A DNA stretch of 64,000 nt from Rhizomys pruinosus (GCA_009823505.1 VZQC01013287.1:3219185-3283184), one strand, 5' to 3'. Shown: positions 46,911 to 58,579, counted from the first letter of the stretch. Program-made: numbers and translations. The notes: generated by a model from the letters alone, not told the origin.

Positions 46911-49800
46911 AAAAAAGGAGAAATGTGCTTCCACTTACATGAGCTTCCTAGAGTAGTTAAATTCATAGACAAAGTAGAATGGTAGTTGTTATGGGCTATG
47001 GGGAACTGGGGAGTTGCTGTGTGGTGGAAATAGTCTCAGGTTGAGAATATGAAAACATTTTTGAGATGGCTGTGTGGGCTATATAACTACGAATGCACTT
47101 AGAGTCACTGAACAGTGCACTTTTAAGCTAAAATAGTAAATTTCTAGTACGCTTATTTTTGCCACAATTAGAAAGAAAAAAAAAAAGACTCTGTCCCAGA
47201 CAACTACCTAGAGGAAAAAGCTGACCCCAGAGAGAAAGGGTTAGATACGCCACTGGCTGTAGCCTGAGAGTAGACTGTCAGCTCTCAGAGGGAAAAAAAA
47301 CTACAGTGTATGTCAGGAGTTGTCAACAGGAGAGTGCGAGCTGTGGAGATGCCTGGAGAGTTTGTGCAAGCAACTCATGATAAGCAAAGAGTGCTGGTGT
47401 CTGGTGTAGATGGCTGAACACCAGGTGAGGCCAGCACCTATCACAAACATTCTGCTTTTCCATCCCATTTCTCCCTTGCCCTGTGTCTACCTTGGGAGAG
47501 AGGAGAAGAGAGAAAGAGTAAGGAACTCCATGTAAACTCTCTCAGCCACAGCTTTTAACTATACCTAGGAGAGCAGCTTGAAGACACCTTAACATAACTT
47601 TGTGTCAGAAGATCTACAGCATCTGACAGAGCCTTCATCTAGGAGTGGGGAAGATTGGTTCGATGGAGAATGGTTAAAGGAAAAGGGCATTTGGAAGAAG
47701 GATTGGCGCCTGCTTGCATCCTAGCAATCTGCTCTTCAACCACCCACTCAAAGACAAGGCTTCCTGAAAGTCTAGATTCCTCATGGAGAATTGCCTCTTT
47801 CACTTTTTTACTGCAGGAAGCCAGGTTGACTTCTTAACTGTTATAGAAGGAAAAATCCCATGGGATGTGGAATCTGGAAAGAGATCTTAGCTGCAGGTGT
47901 GCCTCTTCTTCCCCCACAAAACCAACTCGACTCATGGCTCACTGTGGTGGGCAAGCTGTCCGGTACTCTGCCAGTCTGTGGGCATCAAGACTTTCCACTT
48001 GACTCACAGCTCCATCACCACCTCTGGAAGGTGAAAGATTTCCCTTTTCAGATTCTTGTGTTACCACAACAAAAGTCAGAAAGCATATATTCACTTATTC
48101 AGTACACTGTAACTGAGTATCAATTATACAGAAAACGTGGATGGGCATAAGTCATTGATGATCACGTACTTTGGGGCACACATGTTCAGACAGAGTAAAA
48201 TATACAGATATAACACAGGGCAAAGAGAAAGATGGCCATGGGACTGTAACATTTCCAGAGGGGAGTTCACTTAAATCAAGCTTTGAATTGGGGGAGGCAT
48301 AATTGGAACAGAGATTAACAAAAGTGGAGGGGATATTAACGATCAGATGGCAGACAAGCAGGTGGCTGATTTGTAGACTATGAAGTGTTTGAGTGTGTAA
48401 GTAGCATAGAACTCTCTGAGAAGAGAAATGAGTGCTAAGGGTAGGAAACTAGTTTGGTATGAGATTTCTAAGGGCCACAAATGCCAACGACATTTGTACC
48501 ATGATAGGTAATGGGGGAGTAATTTAAGGTCTATGAGTGGCCAAGTAATGCAATCTAAAATATGTTTTAGGAGGAACTAGTAGAAGGCTACTGAAATTGC
48601 CCAGCCTGAAGGTAATGAAGCCCCTTAGTAGGATGGCTGTGTGAAAATTGGAAAGGAGGAAATAGATGGGAGAGGCTTTGGGGAGGTAGAATAAATGTCC
48701 CTCGGCTCCTGACTGCTGCTGGCTTTTCCTCACTCTGTGTGACCCTCATTCCTCCCACTTCTCTGATCATAAAACTGTATGAGGCATCCCTTAACAGCCA
48801 GACTTATACTTCCTGGAAAAATTCTCATCAGTATTACGTGAGGCTTCATTTGCAATAACCATGAAAGATACCCCAAAGGTCAATTCTTGATGCTTAAAAT
48901 GATGAAGTAATATTCTGCATCTATATTTCTATTGTGCTTTCTCCAAATTCTGACCTTTAGGTAAAGTTTCTCCCTTTGTTCTTAGGATCTTACTGTCAGA
49001 GAAAAACGAACATATAGAAACAGGTCTTCTAGAGCTCTTGGCTGCTCATGCAGAATGGAAATCAGGATCATTAAATTAAAGATGTTAAAATGATAGTAAA
49101 TTTCTCTCTTTGTTCCACTACTTGGCTTAACGAGCATCTCTGCTCTCTAAGAGCCTCAAACTATTAATATTACATATTAGGTAAAAGAATATTAACAATA
49201 GAATTTCATGACCAAATTATGAATAATTCCAAAAAGCAGTCACCAAAATAATTGAGTTGATATTCAATTGTTAAACAAAAGCCAGGCAGTGTATTAGTCA
49301 CTCCATTTTTAAAGGCTGGAAAAGTAGAAGTATTTTGTATGTTTAGTATTTCTGTCTCTTACCTTTTATGGATTTTGGCAAAAATGAACTGAAGTTACCA
49401 GAATGTGGTAACAGGGAAGAGACTCCCTTTTATGCCAAGGCATTCTGGGGCGGTTCTGCCCTTGGATAGGAGGAATTCTGTGTTTCCATGCCCTGAACCT
49501 TTCTGCACAAGTGTTCATGGTAACGGGACAGATGAGGGCATGTCTGGAGGAAGGAGCACGCGGGGGAGCTGTGCTTGCAGTGTACAGTGCAGCAAGGAAA
49601 CACAACGGTGTAGTTTGCAGAGCCCAGGTCAACCAACTAGGGAACAGGAAATCTGTTTTGAACTCAAACTCAAAACAGGAAATGATCTTACTGATAAAAT
49701 ATCCAATGAGTTATGCCCCCGGCCAGCATGGTCTTCAGCAAATCTGAGGCTGAGTGGACAGAGCTCAGTGGAGATAAGGGACAGCAATTAAACTGGCTGC
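46911..49800. other. Intron without recognisable features
   Basis: About 2.9 kb of unique intron. ORFs at 47655-48150 and 49366-49791 overlap others on both strands and lack support. Confidence 0.6.
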
Positions 49801-49828
49801 TGAGAAGAGCTACCATTCACTAAGGCCA

Positions 49829-49829
<1 letters not shown>

Positions 49830-49871
<42 letters not shown>
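49830..49871 (+). repeat. (CT)n microsatellite
   Basis: A pure CT run of about 20 units. Confidence 0.97.
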
Positions 49872-49872
<1 letters not shown>

Positions 49873-49950
49873 TAGCTATATAGGATTGATTTCAGACCTT
49901 CTGCATGAGACTAAAATCACAGTTGCTCCAATAACGTCTATCAAATGGCT

Positions 49951-49952
<2 letters not shown>

Positions 49953-49990
<38 letters not shown>
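49953..49990 (+). repeat. (GT)n microsatellite
   Basis: A pure GT run of about 18 units. Confidence 0.97.
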
Positions 49991-49991
<1 letters not shown>

Positions 49992-50015
49992 CTCTGCATG
50001 CTCCCATACACTTTA

Positions 50016-50159
50016 TTTATTTTTGTTTTTATTTATTTATTTATTTTTTTGGTCTTTTCGAGACAGGGTCTCCTTGTAGCCCCAGCTGTCCTGGAACTCA
50101 CTCTGTAGACCAGGCTGGCCTTGAACTCACAAAGATGTGCGTGCGCCACCACGCCTGGC
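50016..50159 (-). mobile_element. B1 SINE with internal deletion
   Basis: (TTTA)n tail, GAGACAGGGTCTCCTTGTAG, ACTCACTCTGTAGACCAGGC, then a jump to GTGCGCCACCACGCCTGGCA that omits about 35 bases of the body. It directly abuts the next B2. Confidence 0.92.
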
Positions 50160-50354
50160 ATTTATTTATTTCTGTATGTGTATCAATGTACTGTCTGCAT
50201 GCAGGTTTGTGCACCTGTGACGTGCAATGCTGCGGAGGTCAGAAGAGGGTGTCAGATTCCCCTGGAACTGGAGTTCTCCTGGAATTGGAGCTTCAGACGG
50301 TTCTCGGCCGCCATGTGGGTGCTGGGGATCGGACCCGGGTCCTCTGCAAGAGGA
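50160..50354 (-). mobile_element. B2 SINE of the 17-bp-duplication subfamily, head missing
   Basis: Reverse B2 with CCCCTGGAACTGGAGTT and CTCCTGGAATTGGAGCTT in tandem. The tRNA-like head beyond CCTCTGCAAGAGG is missing. CCATACACTTTA at 50004-50015 and 50355-50366 flanks B1 and B2 together. Confidence 0.92.
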
Positions 50355-50366
50355 CCATACACTTTA

Positions 50367-52669
50367 ACTCATCTCCACATTGCTCATAGTAGGCAGTGTG
50401 ATGAAATTCTGGTAAACAGTTACGTTACCATGTTTGTAGGAAAGAATGGCAATGGGGAAATGTCTGTGTATATGTAGCTTGGATAGAATTTTGTTTTCTG
50501 ATTAGTTGCCAACCATGGTTGAATGGGCAGATGTAGAGCCCACAGATAGAGAGGAGCCCCTATGTTGATTGTAACTGAAGACTGTTGCTGTGGTAATTTT
50601 ATGTAATTGCTGAAATACTTTTTAATGCTTATTTACCAATGTTAAATAATTAAGAGTTTACATAGTTTTTTTTTTAACTTCCTGGAAGTAAATTCCTACT
50701 GAATAAGGATTCAATCCAAACTAGACTGATCAGATTCACACTAACGTGAATTCTAAATCTTCAACTAACATTGCCTTTTGCTTGGATAAGGCCAATAGCT
50801 TCCTTCTACAGGAGATAGTGTTACATAGAAAGACATGGTAAAAGTAAACAATACAATGAATAATAACAAATAAAGAAATATATACATACATATATGTACA
50901 TATAAATGCATATAAATTGATTGATATTTAGAAAAAAGTAGCTAGTATGAAATAAAGGTATGCAAATTAGTGGCTATTTGGGAGAGGGATAAGTTAAAAC
51001 CACACAGAAAATAAATGTCCTTCTGAGGTGCCACGTGTTTTGGAGGAAGTGCTCAGACTTGTTTGCAGGGATTGATCTTTTCAGAAGACTAATTTGGAGA
51101 ATATTTGCTTTCAGAGACACAATATTTTTTACTAAAAATGCCTTGGGGAAAGGATGCCTAAAAGACATAAGAGAACAGGGCTGTCTCTCTGAACGCCAGG
51201 AGAAGTTGCATTTCTGTGAATCCCCAGGCCCAGATCACAGTGCCTTCTCACTGAAGGAAAGGCTTCTTAGTTACTTCACTAGTGCCCCAGGAATGGATTG
51301 CTTTCCATCATACTGATTGCTAATGAAAAACAAGAGATAATGGAATTACAGGACTCAAAGAGCTGCATTTAGATATTGCTTTTCTTGAGACAGATTCAAG
51401 TAAGATAAAGACCAAAAAGAATGGCAAAATGAGACGATGCAAATGCAGAATGATCCTGGGTAGAGTGCGAGGGAAATCTTCCCATGGTTACAGTAGAATA
51501 GGAGAAAGGCCTGACCCAGGCCCTGGAACCGTTGGGACTGAGGTTATAAGGATAGCCCACCATGTGGGTCTGTCCCCCATGGCTTCTCTCTGGCTCTTGA
51601 CTTTGTTGTTAGGATTTTACTGTTTTAGTTTTTACTGGATCATTTATATTATTATAAAGTAGCTTAAATCCTTCATGGGACTGTTTGTTATAAATAATAA
51701 AAACATAAATGTGTATTTTTAATAGAATTATTTAGAATATTGTATTTTAATAGAATTATTTAGAATATTGTATTTTTTCATTCTCATGTATAATATTTAT
51801 AAGCATATAAATTTAGTATATATTCACTCAGAAGTTAATATATTGTAGTATATGAAAATTTCATTTCTAAGTTTGGTTTTAGTTGCTTTTCACAAATCAT
51901 ATTCTGTCTTTATAAGTAGTGAAGATGAGAAACCTTGCACATGGACTCCTAGGATAGGCTAGGAAGTAGGGTCGGTGCCATGGGATCATAGCACCAAGAA
52001 TTTGGTCCCATTGGCATGAGTTGTGGCCAGAGTTCAGAGGAACACCAAATGGCAGCCCTGGAATTTGACTGGAAATGCTGCTTTTGAAATTGTCCTGGTC
52101 AAAGGCTTACAGAACATGTAAGTCAATATATAGAAGCCACCTTCCTGAAAGGGTGAAATTGTCATAAGCTGAGTTGAGCCAGACATTTTAGTAGTATCAG
52201 GAACAATTTATATGTAATGACAGAAGGCAACTGAATAACACCCACAAGAAGGTACTCACTATGAACTCAAATAGCTTTCACACATGGAGACTGTGTCTAG
52301 GAACTTTCTATGTGTCTCCTTGAGGCCAGAGGGACATTAAGCAAAGGATGCCAGTGAGAATTTCTCGGGGCGGGGGGGAACTGGCCATTCATGCTTCAAC
52401 CCAGTTATCTCAGCCCTGGGAAGTGGGTGAAGAGTGAGACTAGGAGGATGCATGGATTGTTCTCTCTGTGTTAATGATGCCATAAACGACGTAGGATTGA
52501 GTTGGGACCAGCGCATGGAACACCTTTCATATACATTGAGAGATGCAGGAAGTAAGAAACAATAGGGAAGACTACTCAGGGGAGATAAAACTTGATGGGA
52601 ATGAAGGAGACAGCATTTGCTGTTTTAAATTCTTGACCTTCGTTCCTTCTCTCAGTTGTATCTCAGTAA
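50367..52669. other. Intron without recognisable features
   Basis: Unique, AT-rich intron with one short tandem duplication at 51714-51770 and a G run near 52369-52377. No gene seen. Confidence 0.65.
51714..51770 (+). repeat. Two-copy 28-bp tandem duplication
   Basis: TTTTAATAGAATTATTTAGA plus ATATTGTA occurs twice back to back. Confidence 0.92.
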
Positions 52670-52812
52670 TAAATATACCATCATAGGTAATAATAATAGC
52701 ACAGTGACTACTGCATAATTTTATTGATGGCTCATTAAAATCATCACATGCATTGTCTCACTTAATTCTCACCATTGAACAGGTAGCAGAACCACAATAT
52801 GAAACCACTTCA
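52670..52812 (-). mobile_element. MIR-like fragment
   Basis: GCATTGTCTCACTTAATTCT and CACCATTGAACAGGTAGCAG loosely match reversed MIR. Confidence 0.5.
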
Positions 52813-52920
52813 GCCTGCAGACCTTCCTGTTTTAACAGTGAGTTATTTTGTGTACACATGTGTGTGATGGGCATGCATGTATGTGGACACACTTGTATGA
52901 GGATGCCAGTGTGTATGTAT

Positions 52921-53165
52921 ACACGTGTGTGTGTGTGTGTGTGTGTGTGCGTGTGCGTGGGTGTAGGGCTGATATTATCCAACCTAGAACACACCAACTC
53001 CACCTAGCCAGCTTGCCCTGGGGAGGCCCTGTCTCTGATTCTAGGGGGTTGGGATTACAGGTGATTGCCAAGCCTGTCTAACTTTCATAAGATTCTGGGA
53101 ATCCAAAATCTGGTCCTCATGTGTGCCTGCCAAGTGCTTTATCCACTGAGCCTCCTCCCCACCCC
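52921..53165 (-). mobile_element. B4 SINE with (TG)n tail
   Basis: (TG)n 52925-52958, TAGGGGGTTGGGATTACAGG, AAAATCTGGTCCTCATGTGT and GCTTTATCCACTGAGCCTCC. Confidence 0.72.
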
Positions 53166-53828
53166 CTCTGATTCTTAAACATTGGTTATATGTTTTCAGT
53201 TCACCTACTTGTTAAAAGTACTACTTTCAGTCCTTACTGTAAACATGTTAAATGTAAACAAAACAATCTCTTCTCAGGAATGCTACCAAAAATTTTTTAC
53301 CTCAGTGGTGTTCTTCTGCTACTTTCCCTTTCCCATCCCTCCATCTAAGAACTATTTCACAGATCTCTCTTTTGTGTTAAGCATTCTACCAGGCACTGAA
53401 AATAAATTATGAAATTCTGTGCCTCCAGAACTCATAGTTAACCAGGAAGAAAAAAGTATATGGACAGATTAGATAACTATAATTTTATGCCTTTTAAATT
53501 TTAAACCACAGCATTATAAACACCATCAATTTCCTCTTTGTTTTTTTTCCACAATAGTTTGATGAGTTCTCATAGAACACTGTTCTACATACAGCTATTT
53601 TGTCCTTGTTATTTTATCCTTGCTATTTCACAGACATTTCATAGATACATACACAAAATTTAGTACCATCCCCAGAGAAGATGCTGAGAAAAAAACAGGT
53701 CTTATGTCAAAACAAGCCCTTGAGATTCATGGGCTATGATATTTGTTCTTTAGCACTTAGTGGGTTGAGAGGACATACAAGTATCAGAAGAGAAACTGTT
53801 CTTGGTAGGAAGTGTGCACACACATATG

Positions 53829-53866
53829 CGTGTGTGTGTGTGTGTGTATGTGTGTGTGTGTGTATG
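53829..53866 (+). repeat. (GT)n microsatellite, imperfect
   Basis: GT run broken once by TATG. Confidence 0.95.
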
Positions 53867-54015
53867 TTGGAAGGAGGTGGAGGGGTGCCTGATGATGGCA
53901 GGATCATCTTCTTCCATCTGCTACATATCTTCAGAGTAAGGGTTTCTCTATGTGATAAGAACAATGAATTTTCAGAAATACTTGTATATATTCAATTTCA
54001 TAATTATTTTAAATC

Positions 54016-54130
54016 TTGACTTTATTTTTGTTTTGGGAGACAGAGTCTCACTATGTAGCTCAGGCTGCTAATCCTCTGGCCCCTATCTCTAAGTTCTGGG
54101 ATTAAGGACAATGGTTAAACTAAGCTTGAC
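54016..54130 (-). mobile_element. B1-like fragment, old
   Basis: GGAGACAGAGTCTCACTATG, GTAGCTCAGGCTGCTAATCC and AAGTTCTGGGATTAAGGACA. Confidence 0.7.
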
Positions 54131-54175
54131 TCTTCTTTATTTAATAAATCTATCATATAAAATATAGATCTAGCT

Positions 54176-54309
54176 GAGTACAGTGTCATACACCTTTAAT
54201 CCCAGCACTGAGACAGAGGCAGGCAGATATCTGTGTGTTCAAGGCCAGCCTGGTATACATGTATAAGTACCAAGCCAGCTGGGGCTACATGGAGATCTTG
54301 TCTTAAAAA
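54176..54309 (+). mobile_element. B1 SINE, older of two tandem copies
   Basis: TGAGTACAGTGTCATACACC, AATCCCAGCACTGAGACAGA and GGAGATCTTGTCTTAAAAAA. Confidence 0.9.
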
Positions 54310-54320
54310 ATGTATATCTA

Positions 54321-54479
54321 GCCGGGCGTGGTGGTGCACGCCTTTAATCCTAGCACTTGGGAGGCAGAGGCAGGAGGGTCTTTGTGAGTTCAAGGCCAGC
54401 CTGGTCTACAGAGAGAGTTCCAGGACAGCTGGAGCTACAGGGAGACCCTGTCTCAAAAAGACCAAAAAAAAAAAAAAAA
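54321..54479 (+). mobile_element. B1 SINE, young
   Basis: GCCGGGCGTGGTGGTGCACG start and CTCAAAAAGACC tail with an A run. Short repeats TGTATATCTA and GCATATCTA flank it. Confidence 0.95.
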
Positions 54480-54728
54480 GCATATCTAATGATAGGCCAA
54501 CCATGGGTGGCTTCCAGGAATCCTTGACTCCATGAAATTATAACAACATTGTACATTTTTCTAGAGAGGGTCTCCATTTGTTACCCAGTTTGAATACATG
54601 GCCCTAAAATGATGAAGATATAATGAAGAGAAAAATGTAAGATTTAAACATTAAGACCCATAAGAACAAGTTTTTCCTTTGTAAAATTAAGGCTTTAGCA
54701 TAGGATCCTGCCATAATACTGTACTTAC

Positions 54729-54821
54729 ATCAAGAGCCACAGACTGCTTGGCCCAGGACTTCTTCACTTGATCATACATAATTGTGTTGTTGATACCAAG
54801 GCCACAAAAGATGACGAAAGC
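54729..54821 (-). CDS. Pde11a: Pde11a exon, end of GAF-B and connecting helix
   Basis: A 93-bp symmetrical exon (31 codons, phase 0 at both ends) encoding [18 protein letters not shown] followed by [13 protein letters not shown]. The acceptor is a clear pyrimidine tract ending CTATCCTAG (54822-54830 reversed) and the donor is GTAAGTAC (54721-54728 reversed), close to the ideal 5' splice site. The first half (FVIFCGLGI) is shared with PDE5A, but [16 protein letters not shown] is specific to PDE11A as I remember the paralogues. Structurally this is the last helix of GAF-B and the start of the long linker helix leading to the catalytic domain. Because its length is a multiple of three, skipping it would keep the reading frame. 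The next coding exon is 44.8 kb away at 9910-9960. Confidence 0.94.
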
Positions 54822-55933
54822 CTAGGATAGGAAAAGCCCATTAATTAAAAACCATAATAACTCACAGGCAAAATCTAATATGAAAGGAGGCAGTCCTCAG
54901 AGACAATTCTGAAAATAATAATTCTGTTGTATGCAGAGGTGAGCCTTGGGGAAATGTGCATTAAAATTCTTAATTACTATTGTCACATAACAACTTTATA
55001 GCTCACATTGCACATGAGAAAAAATTCTTACTTAAAGTCATCATGAAGAAATTACTTCACATATTTGAAAACATACAATGTGTTTAAATGTTTTAATTTA
55101 TTTGGGTGGTTGACTGATTTTAATTATTCTGTTCTATTTAACTAAAAGCAAATTCTTTCAATGGCTAGGCTGTAAAATATTTTTGGCTAAGAAATGAAGA
55201 AAAAGTAACCACAGTGTAAATGTTAAGTGCAATGAGACTAATTTAGAACCACCTGATAAAGTAGCAATGCTGGCTGGAGAGATGGCTTGGCAGTTAAGAG
55301 CTCTGGCTGCTTTGGTAGAGGACCCAGGTTCAGTTCTCAGCATCCACATGGCAGCTAACCACCACCTGCAACTCCAGTTCCAGGGGATCGGATGCCCTCT
55401 TCTGACTTCTGTCGACATTGTACACATGTGGAACACATATGTACATGCAGGCAATACACTCATGCACATAAAATAACAATTTCTTTAAAAAGAAGTAATG
55501 TGACAATGACAATGGGGTCTTTCATTGGACACAGTACTTGAGAAAGGACACTCTCCAATCTCTCCAGCTGGAGACTAGAGGGAATAGAACTTTGTGAATT
55601 AAAGGAAAATGAGGGAGATATGCCTGGCAGGGCTGGCTAATGGTCTCGAGACTGAGCACAAGTGAACAAGACAAGGATAACCGGAGAGAAGCAGGGGCGA
55701 TTCTGTTCCATAATAAAACAAAGATAACAATGGTCCACAGTTCCAAACTAACCTAATAAGGGAAACTACCATCAAATCTTGCCTGAATATTGATATATTC
55801 TTTAAGTTGTCCTTTAAGTTCTGGTACACCATTGAACTGTATGAAAATGATTAATATTTATCCTTACAAATGTGGACATGGAAGTTATTAGAGATTAAGC
55901 TCTAACCCTTGGTTTATACATTTGTTTTCTTAC
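54822..55933 (-). other. Pde11a: Pde11a intron, 1,112 bp
   Basis: A short intron with a phase-0 junction. It contains one sense-opposite B2 (55271-55495) and otherwise unremarkable unique sequence (54831-55270 and 55496-55933). Confidence 0.9.
55271..55495 (+). mobile_element. B2 SINE
   Basis: GGCTGGAGAGATGGCTTGGC head, CAACTCCAGTTCCAGGGGAT body, ACACTCATGCACATAAAATA tail. Confidence 0.93.
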
Positions 55934-56001
55934 TTCAAAAAGTCGTTGGTCTGCATCATCAAAAGGTTTCCCATCGAGTCTGTTCAACACTTGAGCGACC
56001 C
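55934..56001 (-). CDS. Pde11a: Pde11a exon, GAF-B domain (NKFDE-like motif)
   Basis: This 68-bp exon continues GAF-B of PDE11A. It begins with GG, completing a split glycine codon, and then encodes 22 residues, VAQVLNRLDGKPF followed by DDADQRLFE, ending in phase 0. The acceptor reads TTCTATCAACAG (56002-56013 on the plus strand, reversed) and the donor is GTAAGAAAA just below 55934. The segment NR..F...DQ sits where cyclic-nucleotide-binding GAF domains carry the NK(X)nF(X)3DE signature, so Lys is replaced by Arg and the last Glu by Gln. GAF-B of PDE11 is known for a role in dimerisation, whereas GAF-A binds cGMP; that is family knowledge, not visible here. The exon is 1,112 bases upstream (in gene order) of the next exon and shows no frameshift or stop. 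Confidence 0.93.
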
Positions 56002-56312
56002 CTGTTGATAGAAGTTGAGAACATACAGTCATTTTCAGTGCTGGGCATTGTGTCACTGTAATAAAGTAGGCCACTGCTGACTCTTTGGCCTTGTAAGTAA
56101 TTAAAGATAGTTAGTTTAAACTTCTGCACTCTACAAGTGTGATATAGGGGGCATATAGATTAGAAAACACACACATATTATACATTATATATTGCTGAAT
56201 TTATCTAACGTATACTGAGTCTATACATAACAGTGCCAACTATGTAGATATGTATATATGGATATACATGTATATAGTATAAATGTCTTAATTTCCTCAG
56301 TGTTTGAAACTG

Positions 56313-56512
56313 GCAGTGTGGCATACTGATTAGGAACCTAGTCTCTGGGTTTAGATGATCTTAGTTCCAATTTCAATTTCACTGTCACCTGTGTGACCTT
56401 GAGTAAATTATCTAATTTTTTTAGCACTGAAATTCCTCATCTGTAAAATAGAGATTAAAACACTAACTATCTCAGAGGGCTATGAAGATTTGTGATAATA
56501 TTGTTTTTCATT
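56313..56512 (+). mobile_element. MIR SINE, well preserved
   Basis: GTGTGGCATACTGATTAGGA, GTGTGACCTTGAGTAAATTA, CCTCATCTGTAAAATAGAGA and AGAGGGCTATGAAGATTTGT in MIR order. It lies 312 bases from the exon at 55934-56001. Confidence 0.9.
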
Positions 56513-56803
56513 ATGTTCACATACAGCATGATGCTACAGGACACACTTAGATTGATAAAGTCCACTTAACCTTCAAAGTTAATTCTGTTACTTTCTATCA
56601 GTGGTTCACAGACCTGTAAAACACTCAATTTATGAGTGATTCCTCTTTTCAAAGTGCATTTCCAGCATTATACCAGATGTCTTGATACACAACTTTCTCA
56701 AAACACAACAGCCTAACCAGAAAAACCTGTCTTAAAACTACAAGTCTGTGTTTCCATTTAGTAAAACTAAAAGAAGCTATGTGATATGACTGTATAGGGG
56801 TTT

Positions 56804-56997
56804 TGTTTGTTTTATTAATTTTGTTTTATGTGTATGAGTGTATTGCCTGTATGTATGTAAATGCACCCATCATGCAATGCCCATAGAGGTCAGAAGAGGG
56901 TATCAGATCCTCTGGAACTGGACAGTTGTTAGCTACTATGTGGATTCTCTGCAAGAAAAGCCAGTGCTCTTAACCACTGAGCCACCTCTCCAGCCCA
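56804..56997 (-). mobile_element. B2 SINE
   Basis: TTTATGTGTATGAGTGTATT, GATCCTCTGGAACTGGACAG and ACCACTGAGCCACCTCTCCA. Confidence 0.92.
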
Positions 56998-57035
56998 TTT
57001 GTTTTTTGTTTTGTGTGTGTGTGTGCGTGTGCTTT

Positions 57036-57414
57036 AATTTTATTTATTTTATTTTATGTGTATGCTACATGTATGTATGAGCACCATGTGCAAGTTCTGT
57101 GAAGGTCAGAAGAAAGTGTCTGGCCGGGCGTGGTGGCGCACGCCTTTAATCCTAGCACTCAGGAGGCAGAGGCAGGTGGATCTTTGTGAATTCAAAGCCA
57201 GCCTGGTCTACAGAGTGAGTTCTAGGACAGCTGGGGCTACAGGGAGACCCTGTCTCAAAAAGACCAAAAAAAAAAAAAAAAAAAAAAAAAGAAAGTGTCT
57301 GATCCCCTGGAACTGGAGTTATTACAGATGGCTGTTAGCTGCCATGTAAGTGCTTGGATCCAAATCTAGGTCCTCTGCAAAAGCAGCCAGTGCTCTTAAC
57401 CACTGAGCCATCCC
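57036..57414 (-). mobile_element. B2 SINE split by a B1
   Basis: B2 tail and part of the body at 57036-57122; the remaining body and head (CCCCTGGAACTGGAGTTATT to ACCACTGAGCCATCCC) at 57302-57414. Confidence 0.92.
57123..57289 (+). mobile_element. B1 SINE inserted in a B2
   Basis: Young full-length B1 starting GCCGGGCGTGGTGGCGCACG with a long A tail. Perfect 12-bp target duplication AGAAAGTGTCTG at 57111-57122 and 57290-57301. Confidence 0.96.
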
Positions 57415-57825
57415 ACTCATACACATAAAAATAAATTAACACATTAAAAAAAATGAGTTTAAACACCTAACTTCCCACCAGGGAGTTAACTCATAATATT
57501 CACAAAAACATACATAATGAAATGAAACATTTTTAGCATGCAACAAGTAAACTATAACCCTACTTTGAATGGCAGATGTTTACCATTAGGATTGAAATGT
57601 AGGACTGCATGTGAGATTGCTAGTCAATCAATAAATAAGTTTCCCATGGATATTTTCACTTCTTTAAATATAAATACATTAAAAAATATATATACATGGT
57701 GTAAGTTAATTCCCTTTTGTATTCAGGCTCAGACTCTAGAATATCTTTAAGTTTAATAATTACTAATATATTTGTGCAAATTAAGCATGCTGATGAAAAA
57801 ATTCTTTCAAAATTCAGATCTTGGG

Positions 57826-58056
57826 GATGGGGATGTAGTTCAGTTGGTAGTTAGGTTTGATCCACCTCACCACAGAAATGGACTGTAGTGGGACACATCT
57901 GTAATCACAACACTGGGGAGCTGGAGGGAGGAGGAGTAAAAGCTCAAGGTTGTTGGGCATGACGGCACACGCCTTTAATCTCAACACTGGGGAGGCAGAA
58001 GCAGGCAGATCTCTGTGAGATGGAGGCCAGCTGGGGCTACAGGGAGACCGTTTCAA
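57826..58056 (+). mobile_element. B4-like SINE (ID-like head plus B1)
   Basis: GGGATGGGGATGTAGTTCAG is ID-like; ATCTGTAATCACAACACTGG is B1-like; a second, younger B1 part begins GTTGGGCATGACGGCACACG at 57950 and has lost some bases in the middle. Confidence 0.75.
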
Positions 58057-58119
58057 AAAAGAAAGAAAGAGAAAGAAAGAGAGAAAGAAAGAAAGAGAAA
58101 GAGAGAGAGAAAGAGAGAA

Positions 58120-58194
<75 letters not shown>

Positions 58195-58218
58195 AGAAAG
58201 AAAGAAAAGAAAGAAAAA
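58056..58218 (+). repeat. (GAAA)n / (GA)n purine tract
   Basis: About 160 bases of GAAA, GAGA and mixed units on one strand. Reads as Lys/Arg/Glu or Leu/Phe/Ser in all frames without being a gene. Confidence 0.97.
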
Positions 58219-58579
58219 CCATAAACAACAGCAACCTCTCCCCCAAATTCAAGGTCATCTTTATTACATAAGCAATTTAAGGCAAGGCTGGGACACATTA
58301 GACTTTGTCTAAAAAATAAGGAACTCGTGTCTTAAGAACACTCACAGACTACTAAGTTTTGGGTCTTAGAATTTAACAAGCACTGTGTTAGAGTTGAACA
58401 GAGAGACGGGAGAGGATACTTAACGTACCCGACACACTTATCCCCCCAGGGGAACCACGTTTGTTGCGTGTTTTAATCATTTTAGCGAATGCCTCTTTTT
58501 TTTCATGATTACTTTAATTTAACCATGCACTTTGGCCTGGCTTTCTATATTCCTGACTGAATTGTTTTTGGTGTTTTGT

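Larger units (their letters stand above)
9961..54728 (-). other. Pde11a: Pde11a intron of 44.8 kb as assembled
   Basis: The intron lies between the exon ending SVALD and the exon beginning VLSYH, with GT..AG ends and phase 0. It contains a 4.6-kb minisatellite and a duplication of about 6.5 kb that is probably an assembly error; without the duplication the intron would be about 38 kb. I looked for further Pde11a exons or nested genes on both strands and found none. Confidence 0.88.

Noticed and set aside
49405..49791. A 128-codon ORF on the plus strand
   Set aside because: It overlaps minus-strand ORFs of similar length, has no recognisable domain, and sits deep inside the intron.
54729..54821. 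Assignment of the exons to Pde5a
   Set aside because: FVIFCGLGI is shared, but NNTIMYDQ and [13 protein letters not shown] differ from PDE5A at many positions and agree with PDE11A.
58015..58298. Lys/Arg/Glu-rich and Leu/Ser/Phe-rich ORFs
   Set aside because: A translation of the GAAA/GA tract.
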